From: DATDCV01 sp036524155
GTDB lineage: Bacteria; Verrucomicrobiota; Verrucomicrobiia; Limisphaerales; UBA8199
DNA length: 15,867 nucleotides
Reading direction: 5' to 3'
Assembly: GCA_036524155.1 (NCBI GenBank)
Contig: DATDCV010000215.1
Location: forward strand, 1-15,867
In this document: positions 1 to 7,260 of the stretch, piece after piece
Numbering within the stretch: the stretch's first letter is position 1
Layout: every line of letters begins with the position of its first letter
Position numbers and translations under genes: made by a program
Notes under the pieces: model-generated
Told to the model about the DNA's origin: nothing
The model's input: only the letters and a program-made list of their open reading frames with translations
Database searches by the model: none

Positions 1-282
1 GGGCGAGGGCGGACTCCCGGACCGCTGGTCTACCCATTCGGCATCGTGGCTTGCGGTCGCGCGGACGTATTCGAGCCTGCGGTGCGTTATCAGGACGAGA
101 GCGAAGACGTCCCCCCACACGTGTCGCTTGACGTGGCCGTCCGCAAAGCTCAGACACAGGCCGCGAGGATCGCGACGCCAACCAAGAGCTCGATGAGGGT
201 GAAACCCCCAGCAATCCCTCGAAAGGTGGCCCCTCGCGACTCCGGTTTTTCGACCGCCCGGGACGGGGACACCGTCACGCAT
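1..282 (-). pseudogene. Collapsed H-X9-DG pseudopilin paralogue (internal deletion plus frameshift), cut by the left edge
   Basis: Reading the minus strand, a frame open from GTG at 278 gives GGFTLIELLVGVAILAA, a prepilin cleavage site plus hydrophobic helix, then hits TGA at 152-150 after 42 residues. From 165 to 1 the next frame reads RGLCLSFADGHVKRHVWGDV and later THRR and DAEW, matching the C-terminal end of the two intact paralogues at 312-1169 and 1210-2079. About 195 residues present in those paralogues are missing between the two parts. The junction, around 159-165, reads CGCGGCC, which suits both the ILAA codons of the helix and the RGL codons of the tail, so a short-homology deletion is likely (inference). 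The ATG at 282 is in another frame from the helix. The paralogues stop after SGTPP, but this copy continues SGSPPSP with no stop before the edge. No functional pilin is expected; a tiny single-helix peptide could still be made. Confidence 0.8.
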
Positions 283-311
283 AACGGGGGGGGTGTCTGG
301 CTTGCTTGGCA

Positions 312-1169
312 TTACGGCGGTGTCCCGGAGTGCTCGGCGAGCCACGCGGCGTCCCGAGTTCTGCGAACCGGCAGAGCGGAGAGCCGGCGATGCGTCACCG
401 GCACCACAGCGAATGCATCTCTCCAGCCGTGCCGTTCGCCGTGGCCGTCAGCAAAGCTCAGGCAGAGGCCCCTCGTATGCCGGTTCGCCGGCACTGGCCA
501 CGTCCAGTCACCAAGTCCGAAGGAAATCAGGTAGTACGCGGGGTCCTGGATGCTATCCTCGTGCTGTTCGAGGAAAACAATGCCGTTGGCGGGTGCGCGC
601 ACCTTGCTCAGCTCAAGATAGCTGTACGGCGGCAGTCCCGAGTTTTCCTGGCCGAATCGGTCGCTCAACGCGTAGCTGCGCACGCGGGGGAGCCTGCCGC
701 CCCCCAGTTCGATCCACGACTGGTCGGTGGGGCACTTAAAGGTGGCGGGAGCGTGCACATACGGTCCAAGCTGACTCCGGCGGTCGCCCACCAGGAACGC
801 TGTGTTGGTGCTGTCCGAGTGGTACCAGTGGCCCGGATACTCGCTGTCGCTCTCGTAGCTCATCACCCCCCACACCCAGTTTCCAGAATAGGGATAGGTG
901 GTGTACGTGGTGTACGGGTTGTTTTGGGTTAGTTTATCGCGGTTGTCCTCAGCATAAACAATCCATGCGGCTTGGAGCTGTTTGAGGTTATTCAGGCAGG
1001 TGACGGCCTGCGCCTTGCCCCTCGCACGAGCAAGCGCCGGCAGAAGCAGAGCGGCGAGCGTAGCCACGATCGCAATGACGACCAGCAGTTCTATGAGCGT
1101 GAATCCGCCTGGCTGTTTCCAGAATCGGCTGCGCATGGTCGGAAATCGATGGTGCAGGATGGAGGTCAT
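312..1169 (-). CDS. H-X9-DG type pseudopilin (GspG-like prepilin), paralogue B
   Basis: 285-residue pseudopilin-like protein. A short basic leader ends at G22, followed by FTLIELLVVIAIVATLAALLLPAL, the type III prepilin signal: peptidase cleavage and N-methylation before F23, with the conserved Glu at mature position 5 (E27). A heptad-like helix (ARARGKAQAVTCLNNLKQLQ) leads into a globular domain with YAEDN, FKCPTDQSW and two visible Cys. The tail carries H231 followed nine residues later by D241-G242, the H-X9-DG signature of prepilin-processing-associated proteins in Planctomycetes, Lentisphaerae and Verrucomicrobia. Such proteins are thought to join inner-membrane pseudopilus fibres or to be exported; the substrate is unknown. 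The start at 1169 is preferred over the in-frame ATG at 1136 because the bases before it resemble those before paralogue C's start (AACGG and TC just ahead of ATG). There is no Shine-Dalgarno. It lies 40 bp downstream of paralogue C, so co-transcription is likely. Confidence 0.9.
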   Translation of the reverse strand: MTSILHHRFPTMRSRFWKQPGGFTLIELLVVIAIVATLAALLLPALARARGKAQAVTCLNNLKQLQAAWIVYAEDNRDKLTQNNPYTTYTTYPYSGNWVWGVMSYESDSEYPGHWYHSDSTNTAFLVGDRRSQLGPYVHAPATFKCPTDQSWIELGGGRLPRVRSYALSDRFGQENSGLPPYSYLELSKVRAPANGIVFLEQHEDSIQDPAYYLISFGLGDWTWPVPANRHTRGLCLSFADGHGERHGWRDAFAVVPVTHRRLSALPVRRTRDAAWLAEHSGTPP

Positions 1170-1209
1170 GATTGACCCGTTTCACCAAGGGCGGCCGGTG
1201 TGCATGCCA

Positions 1210-2079
1210 TCACGGGGGTGTCCCGGAGTGTTCCATGAGCCACGCGGCGTCGCGGGTTCTGCTGTTGGGCAGCCCCGGCAGCCGGCGGTGAGTGATGGGC
1301 ACTCGAGCGAACTGGTCTCTCCAACCATGGCGTTCGACATGGCCGTCAGCAAAGCTTAGGCAGACGCCCCGCTCGTGCCGGTTCGCCGGCACGGGCAAGA
1401 TCCAGCCACCGAAACCGCGACAGTAAGGCCAAAAAGGCCCGTCGAAGAGACTGTCTTCGTGCTGTTCAATGAAAACCAGGACGTTGGCGGGACCGCGTAT
1501 CCGGCTTTGTTCGTAGTACACCTCGGTGATGGCTGGGTCGGAAGGACCCAACGCGTTGTTCCACCCAAACCTATCGTTCATCGAATAGCTCCGGACACGC
1601 GGGTAACGGGTGCCGCCCAACTCAATCCAGGACTGGTCAGCGGGGCACCTGAAGACGGCGGCAGCGCGCACGTACGGCCCGAGCTGGCTCCGCGCGTGGC
1701 CCACGAGGAACGCTGTGTTGGTGCTGTCGGAGTGATACCAATAGCCGGGATACTCAGTGTCGCTCTCGTAGCTCATCACTCCCCAGACCCAGTTCCCCGG
1801 CCAGAATTGCCACATAGCATTCGGGTTGTTCTGCGGCAACCTGTCGTGGTTGTCCTCCGAATAGACCGTCCACGCTGTTTGAAGCTGCTTGAGGTTGTTA
1901 AGGCAGATGCTGGTCTGCGCCTTTCCTTTGGCTCGGGCGAGCGCGGGTAGGAGCAGGGCCGCGAGAATGCCCAGAATAGCTACTACCACGAGCAGCTCGA
2001 TCAACGTAAAACCACCTAGCTCCGTCCGAAACTCGTGCCGGGCGATCGCGGTGCTCCGATTGGGCCGCACGGACCTCAT
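1210..2079 (-). CDS. H-X9-DG type pseudopilin (GspG-like prepilin), paralogue C
   Basis: 289-residue close paralogue of the gene at 312-1169. Long identical stretches include GNWVWGVMSYESD, YPG.WYHSDSTNTAFLVG, RSQLGPYV and the ending DAAWL.EHSGTPP. The prepilin peptidase site is G23/F24 in GGFTLIELLVVVAILGILAALLLPALARAKGKAQ, with the mature Glu5 at E28. The H-X9-DG motif is H235 to D245-G246 in NRHERGVCLSFADGH. The frame stays open upstream to an ATG at 2190, but the start at 2079 (MRSVRPN) is chosen: it puts a normal basic leader of about 23 residues before the cleavage site, aligns with paralogue B, and avoids overlapping the gene at 2139. No Shine-Dalgarno is visible. It is the first intact gene of a three-member tandem array read right to left. 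The most likely role is a minor pseudopilin or an exported pilin-like protein; no secretion ATPase, secretin or prepilin peptidase is nearby. Confidence 0.9.
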   Translation of the reverse strand: MRSVRPNRSTAIARHEFRTELGGFTLIELLVVVAILGILAALLLPALARAKGKAQTSICLNNLKQLQTAWTVYSEDNHDRLPQNNPNAMWQFWPGNWVWGVMSYESDTEYPGYWYHSDSTNTAFLVGHARSQLGPYVRAAAVFRCPADQSWIELGGTRYPRVRSYSMNDRFGWNNALGPSDPAITEVYYEQSRIRGPANVLVFIEQHEDSLFDGPFWPYCRGFGGWILPVPANRHERGVCLSFADGHVERHGWRDQFARVPITHRRLPGLPNSRTRDAAWLMEHSGTPP

Positions 2080-2138
2080 GATCCGTTGGTTATGGAAGGG
2101 GCGGCCCCACGACCGCCCCGGATGCGAATGCCTTTCCA

Positions 2139-2579
2139 TTAGTTGGGCGTGAGCAAGAAGGCTGCTTCGATGCTGTTCTTCAGACCCCACCCGACAATCT
2201 TCCCGCCGTCGTTTACGGCTTCAGCACTGCGCAGCGTCCAACCTGAGGGATTGCTCACCTTGGTTATGAGATCAACCATCGCGCCGTCGTTGTACCAGAT
2301 CACGGCCTTCTGGGTCGAAGGATCATTGGCCTGGGACCAGCCCACGATTCGCCCTCCGCGGTTTATGCCCAGTGCGCAACTCGTGAGGTGGCCCGACAAA
2401 ACTCCGAGATCGACAAAGCCCTCGTCCTTCCCAGATCCTGCGCTCTTCCAAAAGGCGTGGTACTGACCTCCGGGGGCAAGCGTCTCGCCTGCAACCTCGT
2501 CCAGGTCATTGATGGCGTATGCAGCGCTGCTGCCGCCAGCGGGCAGGGTCTTGAGGTTGGGGGTAGAGTTCGCTTTCAT
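2139..2579 (-). CDS. Short HAF-repeat protein, probably an N-terminally truncated remnant
   Basis: 146 residues from ATG 2579 (MKANSTPNLKTLPAGG). Three units resemble the HAF family of probable extracellular repeats, which follow the pattern DLG.L.G..S.A..IN..G.IVG...HAF.W. They are: residues about 4-50 (AAYAINDLDEVAG ... YHAFWKS), 51-97 (FVDLGVLSGHLTSCALGINRGGRIVGWS ... KAVIWY) and 98-146 (MVDLITKV ... AEAVNDGGKIVGWG ... AAFLLTPN). The ending AFLLTPN is the usual C-terminus of the family, but members are normally several hundred residues long with a signal peptide. None is visible here, and no HAF-like sequence was found upstream in any minus-strand frame. The reading frame extends further upstream to 3029, but that part looks non-coding in composition. 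It may be a decayed fragment or a small cytoplasmic relic. No Shine-Dalgarno is seen. It lies 59 bp upstream of the pseudopilin array on the same strand. Confidence 0.6.
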   Translation of the reverse strand: MKANSTPNLKTLPAGGSSAAYAINDLDEVAGETLAPGGQYHAFWKSAGSGKDEGFVDLGVLSGHLTSCALGINRGGRIVGWSQANDPSTQKAVIWYNDGAMVDLITKVSNPSGWTLRSAEAVNDGGKIVGWGLKNSIEAAFLLTPN

Positions 2580-2805
2580 ATAAAGCACGTCCAGTTGTGA
2601 TACACTGGTGCGACTGTTTTTAGGGTTGATCCGGCAGGGGGCCGGGCCGTGGGCAGGAGCAGTACAGAGCACCTCCCGAGCGCAATTGGCGCCCGTTCCA
2701 GCGAGGAAACCCACCGCTTCCCTTCCCTCGGACCCGCATGGTCCTGAGTGTGCATAACACTCACCTAGCCAATCGATTGTCTCGTGGTCTTGGGGGAAGT
2801 CAATG

Positions 2806-2837
2806 ATTATTTTTGATTCTGAATATTTTTGATTCGG
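2806..2837. repeat. Two-unit 16-bp AT-rich direct tandem repeat
   Basis: Units ATTATTTTTGATTCTG (2806-2821) and AATATTTTTGATTCGG (2822-2837) share the 12-mer TATTTTTGATTC at exactly 16-bp spacing. It is an AT-rich island in GC-rich DNA, upstream of both flanking divergent genes. It could be a regulatory or UP-like element or repeat debris; only the repetition is certain. Confidence 0.6.
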
Positions 2838-3049
2838 GGGGCCAACGTGCGAAGACTTCGGGGAGTTCTCACCCTGGATCGCCTCCCGTGAGCTCAAGCC
2901 CCACCGACTGGAGGCGAATATCCAACCGGGGAAAACCGGGCGTCGATTGCACTGGTGCGTAAGTGCGGCTTTGTGCGGGAGGGCTTTTCCCGCCGCTACT
3001 TGAAAATTTCGGGGCGGTGGAGAGACCACGAGAGATGGGCGATTGTGCG

Positions 3050-3125
3050 AGAGGAGATGGAAGGAGGACGAGGAGGAGGAGGAGAGGAAGAGGAAGAGGA
3101 CGAGAACGAGGAGGAGGAGGAGGAG
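3050..3125 (+). repeat. Polypurine GAGGA/GAGGAC low-complexity tract
   Basis: About 76 bp composed almost only of G and A on the plus strand, built from GAGGA, GAGGAC and GAAGAG units. A second tract of the same type lies at 15304-15371. The Glu/Asp-rich peptide on one strand and Ser/Pro-rich peptide on the other are artefacts of composition. Such tracts can adopt triplex or unusual duplex structures, but no function is shown here. Confidence 0.75.
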
Positions 3126-3213
3126 TTTAGATGGCGGCGGTGATTAGCGCTGAGAGGCAGCCAATGCCAACGCGGCGACTCGACAAAGAGTATTTGAAAA
3201 CCCACACTGGCGC

Positions 3214-6200
3214 ATGCTGCCGGGTTTCACTTGCAGAAGCGCTGACGTGGCGGTCCACCCGCCTCTTGACTCGAGTGTTCTTGTTTTCCGACGAACATGC
3301 CTGTGGTTGTTTACGGTTGGCTTCCTTTGGGTGCTCACCGCCTCGGCTCAGGTGATCCCCTGGGTGCTGCCCTGGAACGACGCGTCACAGTCCGTGACGG
3401 ATTTTTCATTTCTGAATCCGCCCATCACGGCGAACCGGGTGGGCGTCGATACCAACGGACATTTTGTGGCGAACGGGCGGAGGCTGCGCTTTCTCGGAGT
3501 CAACTTTGCCGGGGACTCGCCCTTCATGCCAACAAACAATGCGGACGCGGTGGCGGGCCGGCTCGCCAAGTTCGGCATCAACAATGTGCGGTTCCATCAC
3601 ATGGACGCCTCTTGGGCTTACGGCGGCGGGGTGCTCAGCTATACCTCGACCTCCAGCACCAACCTCAACCCCGGCCAGCTTGACCGCCTTCATTTCCTCG
3701 TATCGCGCCTTAAGGCGCATGGCGTTTACTCGGACATCAACCTGCTGGTCGGGCGCGAATACCGCGCCGGAGACGGCCTCGGCCCGGAGGTCACGGGCAT
3801 GGATTGGAAAGACGCTCACGTGCTGGGCTACTTTTATGGCCCGGCGCTTACGTTGCATAAAGATTACGCCACGAAACTGCTGACACCGACCAACCGATTC
3901 ACGGGGCTGCCGTTGGCGGAAGATCCTGCGGTCGCTTTCGTGGAGATCATCAACGAGAATGGCATCATCCAGAAATGGCTGGACGGTGGCCTCGACCGCC
4001 TTCCGGCCCGCTACGCAACGAATTTGCAGGCGCGCTGGAATAGCTGGCTGGCGGCACGGTATACGAACGACGCCGCGATGCTCACGGGGTGGAACATCAT
4101 CAGCCAACCGCTGGGGCCGAATCTGGTGGCAAACGGGAGTTTCAGCAACGGCCTGACGGGTTGGTACGGCGAGCAACATGATACCGCGCGGGCCACGTTC
4201 AGCCGCACCTACGATTTCACCAACAGCCAGCCTTCGGCGAAAGTCGCGGTCACCAGCCCGGACGGGGTCAACTGGCACATCCAATTCAACTACCCGGGAC
4301 TGAGGCTGACCTCGAACCAGGCCTACACGATTTCATTCTGGGCGAAGTCGATCCCGGCGACGAACGCGGACGTCTCGGTGATGCAAGCGCACGCCGATTG
4401 GCAGGGGCTTGGCTTTTATCGTGGCCTTAGCCTGAGCACCAACTGGCAGCAGTTCACGAACACGTTTCAAGCCTCGCAAACGGACACCAACGCCCGGGTG
4501 AACGTCGGTTCGATGGGCGACAAGTTGGCAACATTCTGGTTTGCTGATGTGCGCCTGCAAGCCGGCGGCCAAATCGGCGTCCTGCCCGCGGGGGCGTCAT
4601 TGGCGGCGGCGACGGTTCCCAACCTGCGTCATTCGGGCACCGGCTACAACGGGACGACTGAGGGGCGGCGGGATTGGTTGCGGTTTTTGCGTGATCTCGA
4701 ATACGCCTATTACGACGAAATGGCGGCCCATTTGCGAACCAAGCTCGGCTACACGGGCCTGATTTTCGGCACCATCATGGCCTGCAGCCCGGCGACAGTT
4801 CAGGCCCGCATGGACGTGATCGACGGCCACTCGTATTGGCAGCATCCGCAGTTCCCCGGTCAGCCCTGGGACCCCGTCAACTGGTATGTGCCTAACATCT
4901 CGATGGTCAATACCATAGCCGACGATAACACCCTGGCCGGATTGGCGCGGCAGCGCGTCAAAGGCAAACCGTTCACGGTTACCGAATACCAGCATCCTTC
5001 ACCGAATTACTACGGCGGTGAAGGACCGCTTTTGCTCGCGGCCTACGGAGGATTGCAGGACTGGGACGGGCTCTGGCTTTTCGATTACGGCCAGGGGAAC
5101 CCGGTTGTGCCGATGGGCTATGTGCGCGGCTTTTTCGAGATCGGCCAGCACCCAACCAAGCTGCCGAACCTGCTTTTGGCCGCGAACCTGTTCCGGCGCG
5201 GCGATGTGCGGCCCGCCTCACAGGAAATCGTGGCGGCACTTACCCTCGACCGGGAGTTGGACACGCTCCAGAACAGCTCCGCGTGGGGCCTCTTCGGCAG
5301 CGGGAAACTCGGCGTCTCCGGCAAACTCGCTTTTACCAATCGTCTCAGCACCGTTGTGGGCACCAACACCCCCGGTGCCACCAGCATTCCGCCTGCGCCA
5401 ACCTCGACGGTGCTCACGAGCGACACCGGCCAGTTGAACTGGGACATCAGTCAGGCCAGTCGCGGCATGGTCACTGTGAACACGCCCCGCACCAAGCTGC
5501 TGTTGGGCTACACCGACAACCGACCGACGACTCTGGGCGGCATCACTCTTCTGCCAGGCCCGACACGGCTCGGATGGTCAACGCTCGGCCTTACCCTCAT
5601 CCGAGGCGAGGTTTTCACCAACGACTGCACGGCACTGATCGTCGCCACGGGCTGGTGGGAAAACACCGGGCAGGTGTGGTCCGATGCGAACAAAGTGTCG
5701 GTTGGCAACCAATGGGGAGGAGCGCCGGTGCTCACTGAGGTCGTGCGCTTTACTCTCACGCTGCCGGTCGGCACCAACTATGTTTCCGTCTGGTCACTCG
5801 ACGAGCGGGGCCAACGCAAAGCCGCGTTGCCGGTATCCGGGTCGAGTTCCTCCACCACCGTCACCGTCACGACCAACGCGGCGTCGATGTGGTACGAACT
5901 GCAGGTATCCCGCTGGATGACCAGTTTCGATCTATGGCGCGCCCGATACTTCAGCGATACTGAACTGGCGGATACCAACATCAGCGGAGCGGGTGCGGCG
6001 CCTGATGGTGACCGGGTGGTCAACCTGTGGAAGTACTATTTGGGTTTGCCGGGCAAATCAGCCGCCCCGGCTGATCGGCTGCCATTCGGCCGCCTGCTGG
6101 GAATAAGCAATCAGACGTTCGTTTCGATCACTTACACCTCCGACATCCTCGCGAATGACGTAGCCTGTCTCGCGCAGGTCTCGCCCGACCTGGTCAACTG

Positions 6201-6339
6201 GTTCTCCGGCCCCGATTTCACGACAGTCGAACAAGAGCAAAACGCCGGGTGGCTCCGGACCGCCACCCTGCGCAGCCTGGCGCCGTGCCTCCCTGCCCAG
6301 CGGCGGTTTCTCAGACTTCAGGTCAGCCTGATGCAATGA
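3214..6339 (+). CDS. Large secreted clan GH-A-like glycoside hydrolase with internal carbohydrate-binding module
   Basis: 1041 residues, probably exported: hydrophobic segment CLWLFTVGFLWVLTASA is followed by QVIPW, giving a signal-peptidase site near residue 46. The leader is long, so a GTG near codon 11 is an alternative start to the ATG at 3214. The catalytic domain begins with FLGVNFAGDSPFMPTNNADAVAGRLAKFGINNVRFHHMD, typical of beta-alpha barrel glycosidases. The acid/base candidate is E248 in VEIINENG; the nucleophile candidate is E591 in FTVTEYQHP. Residues about 303-450 form a beta-rich module (NLVANGSFSNGLTGWYG ... YTISFWAKS ... FWFADVRLQ) resembling CBM4/9-type binding domains, sitting between the two catalytic residues in sequence. 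The C-terminus (about 925-1041) has DGDRVVNLWKYYLGLPGKS and SPDLVNWFSG ... RRFLRLQV, a tail common in secreted Verrucomicrobia proteins. The exact GH family and substrate cannot be assigned by eye. It converges on the next gene with an 18-bp gap. Confidence 0.85.
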   Translation: MLPGFTCRSADVAVHPPLDSSVLVFRRTCLWLFTVGFLWVLTASAQVIPWVLPWNDASQSVTDFSFLNPPITANRVGVDTNGHFVANGRRLRFLGVNFAGDSPFMPTNNADAVAGRLAKFGINNVRFHHMDASWAYGGGVLSYTSTSSTNLNPGQLDRLHFLVSRLKAHGVYSDINLLVGREYRAGDGLGPEVTGMDWKDAHVLGYFYGPALTLHKDYATKLLTPTNRFTGLPLAEDPAVAFVEIINENGIIQKWLDGGLDRLPARYATNLQARWNSWLAARYTNDAAMLTGWNIISQPLGPNLVANGSFSNGLTGWYGEQHDTARATFSRTYDFTNSQPSAKVAVTSPDGVNWHIQFNYPGLRLTSNQAYTISFWAKSIPATNADVSVMQAHADWQGLGFYRGLSLSTNWQQFTNTFQASQTDTNARVNVGSMGDKLATFWFADVRLQAGGQIGVLPAGASLAAATVPNLRHSGTGYNGTTEGRRDWLRFLRDLEYAYYDEMAAHLRTKLGYTGLIFGTIMACSPATVQARMDVIDGHSYWQHPQFPGQPWDPVNWYVPNISMVNTIADDNTLAGLARQRVKGKPFTVTEYQHPSPNYYGGEGPLLLAAYGGLQDWDGLWLFDYGQGNPVVPMGYVRGFFEIGQHPTKLPNLLLAANLFRRGDVRPASQEIVAALTLDRELDTLQNSSAWGLFGSGKLGVSGKLAFTNRLSTVVGTNTPGATSIPPAPTSTVLTSDTGQLNWDISQASRGMVTVNTPRTKLLLGYTDNRPTTLGGITLLPGPTRLGWSTLGLTLIRGEVFTNDCTALIVATGWWENTGQVWSDANKVSVGNQWGGAPVLTEVVRFTLTLPVGTNYVSVWSLDERGQRKAALPVSGSSSSTTVTVTTNAASMWYELQVSRWMTSFDLWRARYFSDTELADTNISGAGAAPDGDRVVNLWKYYLGLPGKSAAPADRLPFGRLLGISNQTFVSITYTSDILANDVACLAQVSPDLVNWFSGPDFTTVEQEQNAGWLRTATLRSLAPCLPAQRRFLRLQVSLMQ

Positions 6340-6357
6340 TGTCCTATCACGACGCCG

Positions 6358-6990
6358 TTATGGCCCTATTCGCACGCGGTAAAACAGGGCGTGACCAGTA
6401 AGCGGCCTTGCGTCAGTGATTCGAGTCAAATCCGACGAGGTGTTGGTTGTGCATACCGTCTGCCACCCATCGGTGAGAAGGTCGGTGTTGGATTCGATAA
6501 CCAGCGACTGGCCAGGTGAGCAGCTCACTTCGAATTCAAAAGCACCTCCTGAAATCCCGGGATGCAGAATGACCGGCGGCGGATTAGGACGCGTGAAGAA
6601 CATTCCGGATTTTTCACCGAGTAGCGGCTCTCCGGAGCGACTTAGGCCATACTCTATGAACCAGAGAATCGCGCTGCCCGCTGGCCACCCTCGTTCCGGA
6701 GGGGAGACGGTCTGCACGATGTAGGGATACGGCGACGCGCCCGAGATGGGCACCAGCGTCGAGTAATTGCTCAAATCGAGGAATATCGGGGTGGTCGCCT
6801 CAAGAATCATAGGCTCACTAAACGTGAAAACCATTTTGGTCGTAAGTGCGACATTAGTCGCCATGTTGGTAATACTGGTGGAGACGGTCACGGGCTGGGC
6901 GGTGGAGCCCGCCTGGCGGCCCAGCAGGCAGGCCAGGACGTAGAAGAGACCGAGGTGGCTTCCCGTGGTCGAACTACGAAAGGCGCTCAT
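6358..6990 (-). CDS. Secreted protein with bacterial Ig-like (Big_5/SbsA-like) domain
   Basis: 210 residues from ATG 6990. This start is chosen over the upstream in-frame ATG at 7077 because it is preceded by AGAGGT at a 7-nt spacing and puts a signal peptide at the N-terminus (HLGLFYVLACLLGRQAGSTAQ, cleavage near residue 30). Residues about 32-140 contain SITNMATNVALTTKMVFTFSEPM, the opening pattern of bacterial Ig-like 'SbsA' domains, in which a protein declares a minimum or maximum 'FSEPM' strand. The C-terminal 70 residues (FEFEVSCSPGQSLVIESNTDLLTDGWQTV ... DARPLTGHALFYRVRIGP) match the general shape of the beta-sandwich tails that end many secreted verrucomicrobial proteins. No catalytic motif is seen, so a surface or extracellular structural or adhesive role is inferred. 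It is short for the type and may be a trimmed relative of a larger multidomain protein. It converges with the glycoside hydrolase gene. Confidence 0.75.
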   Translation of the reverse strand: MSAFRSSTTGSHLGLFYVLACLLGRQAGSTAQPVTVSTSITNMATNVALTTKMVFTFSEPMILEATTPIFLDLSNYSTLVPISGASPYPYIVQTVSPPERGWPAGSAILWFIEYGLSRSGEPLLGEKSGMFFTRPNPPPVILHPGISGGAFEFEVSCSPGQSLVIESNTDLLTDGWQTVCTTNTSSDLTRITDARPLTGHALFYRVRIGP

Positions 6991-6997
6991 ATAAACT

Positions 6998-7003
6998 ACC
7001 TCT
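6998..7003 (-). promoter_or_regulatory. Shine-Dalgarno site deciding the start of the Ig-like gene
   Basis: On the minus strand AAGAGGT lies 7 nt ahead of ATG 6990. It is the only well-spaced Shine-Dalgarno-like site found in this window and favours that start over the one at 7077. Confidence 0.6.
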
Positions 7004-7054
7004 TGTGTCGAGTTGACTATGTTGAGACGGGCAATGCATGACCCATGACCGTTT

Positions 7055-7070
7055 GTCAGACTGGTCAGAC
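7055..7070. repeat. GTCAGAC direct repeat pair
   Basis: GTCAGAC occurs at 7055-7061 and 7064-7070, a 9-bp period, in the divergent spacer between the Ig-like and beta-lactamase-like genes. A related three-unit array with GTCAGAT lies at 14444-14470. Confidence 0.5.
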
Positions 7071-7260
7071 TTTTCACCTAGTACACGCCTGATTTTACCA
7101 CGCCGACAGAGACCTGTATGTAGGGAAAACCTTGAAAATCGTGTAAGGAAATCGGCTACACGCGTCGGGCATGACTGGGCGGTGGATTACTTTCGCGAAA
7201 ACTATTGCGACTTGTCGAAAAGCCACTATAACGCCAATCCGTATTTTGCATTTTGAAATT

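Larger units (their letters stand above)
2580..3213. other. Non-coding intergenic stretch between the HAF remnant and the glycoside hydrolase
   Basis: This 634-bp stretch has no convincing gene on either strand. It separates divergent genes, so promoters for both should lie here, but no clear -35/-10 pair could be picked out. It contains the AT-rich 16-bp tandem repeat at 2806-2837 and the polypurine tract at 3050-3125. Short open frames across it translate to low-complexity or unrecognisable peptides. Confidence 0.6.

Noticed and set aside
306..932. Plus-strand open frames over the pseudopilin array (also 1375-1950)
   Set aside because: They are complements of the two pseudopilin genes and repeat the same antisense text in both paralogues.
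3406..4284. 292-residue minus-strand open frame within the glycoside hydrolase
   Set aside because: Shadow of a GC-rich coding region; Arg/Val/Asp-rich composition without motifs.
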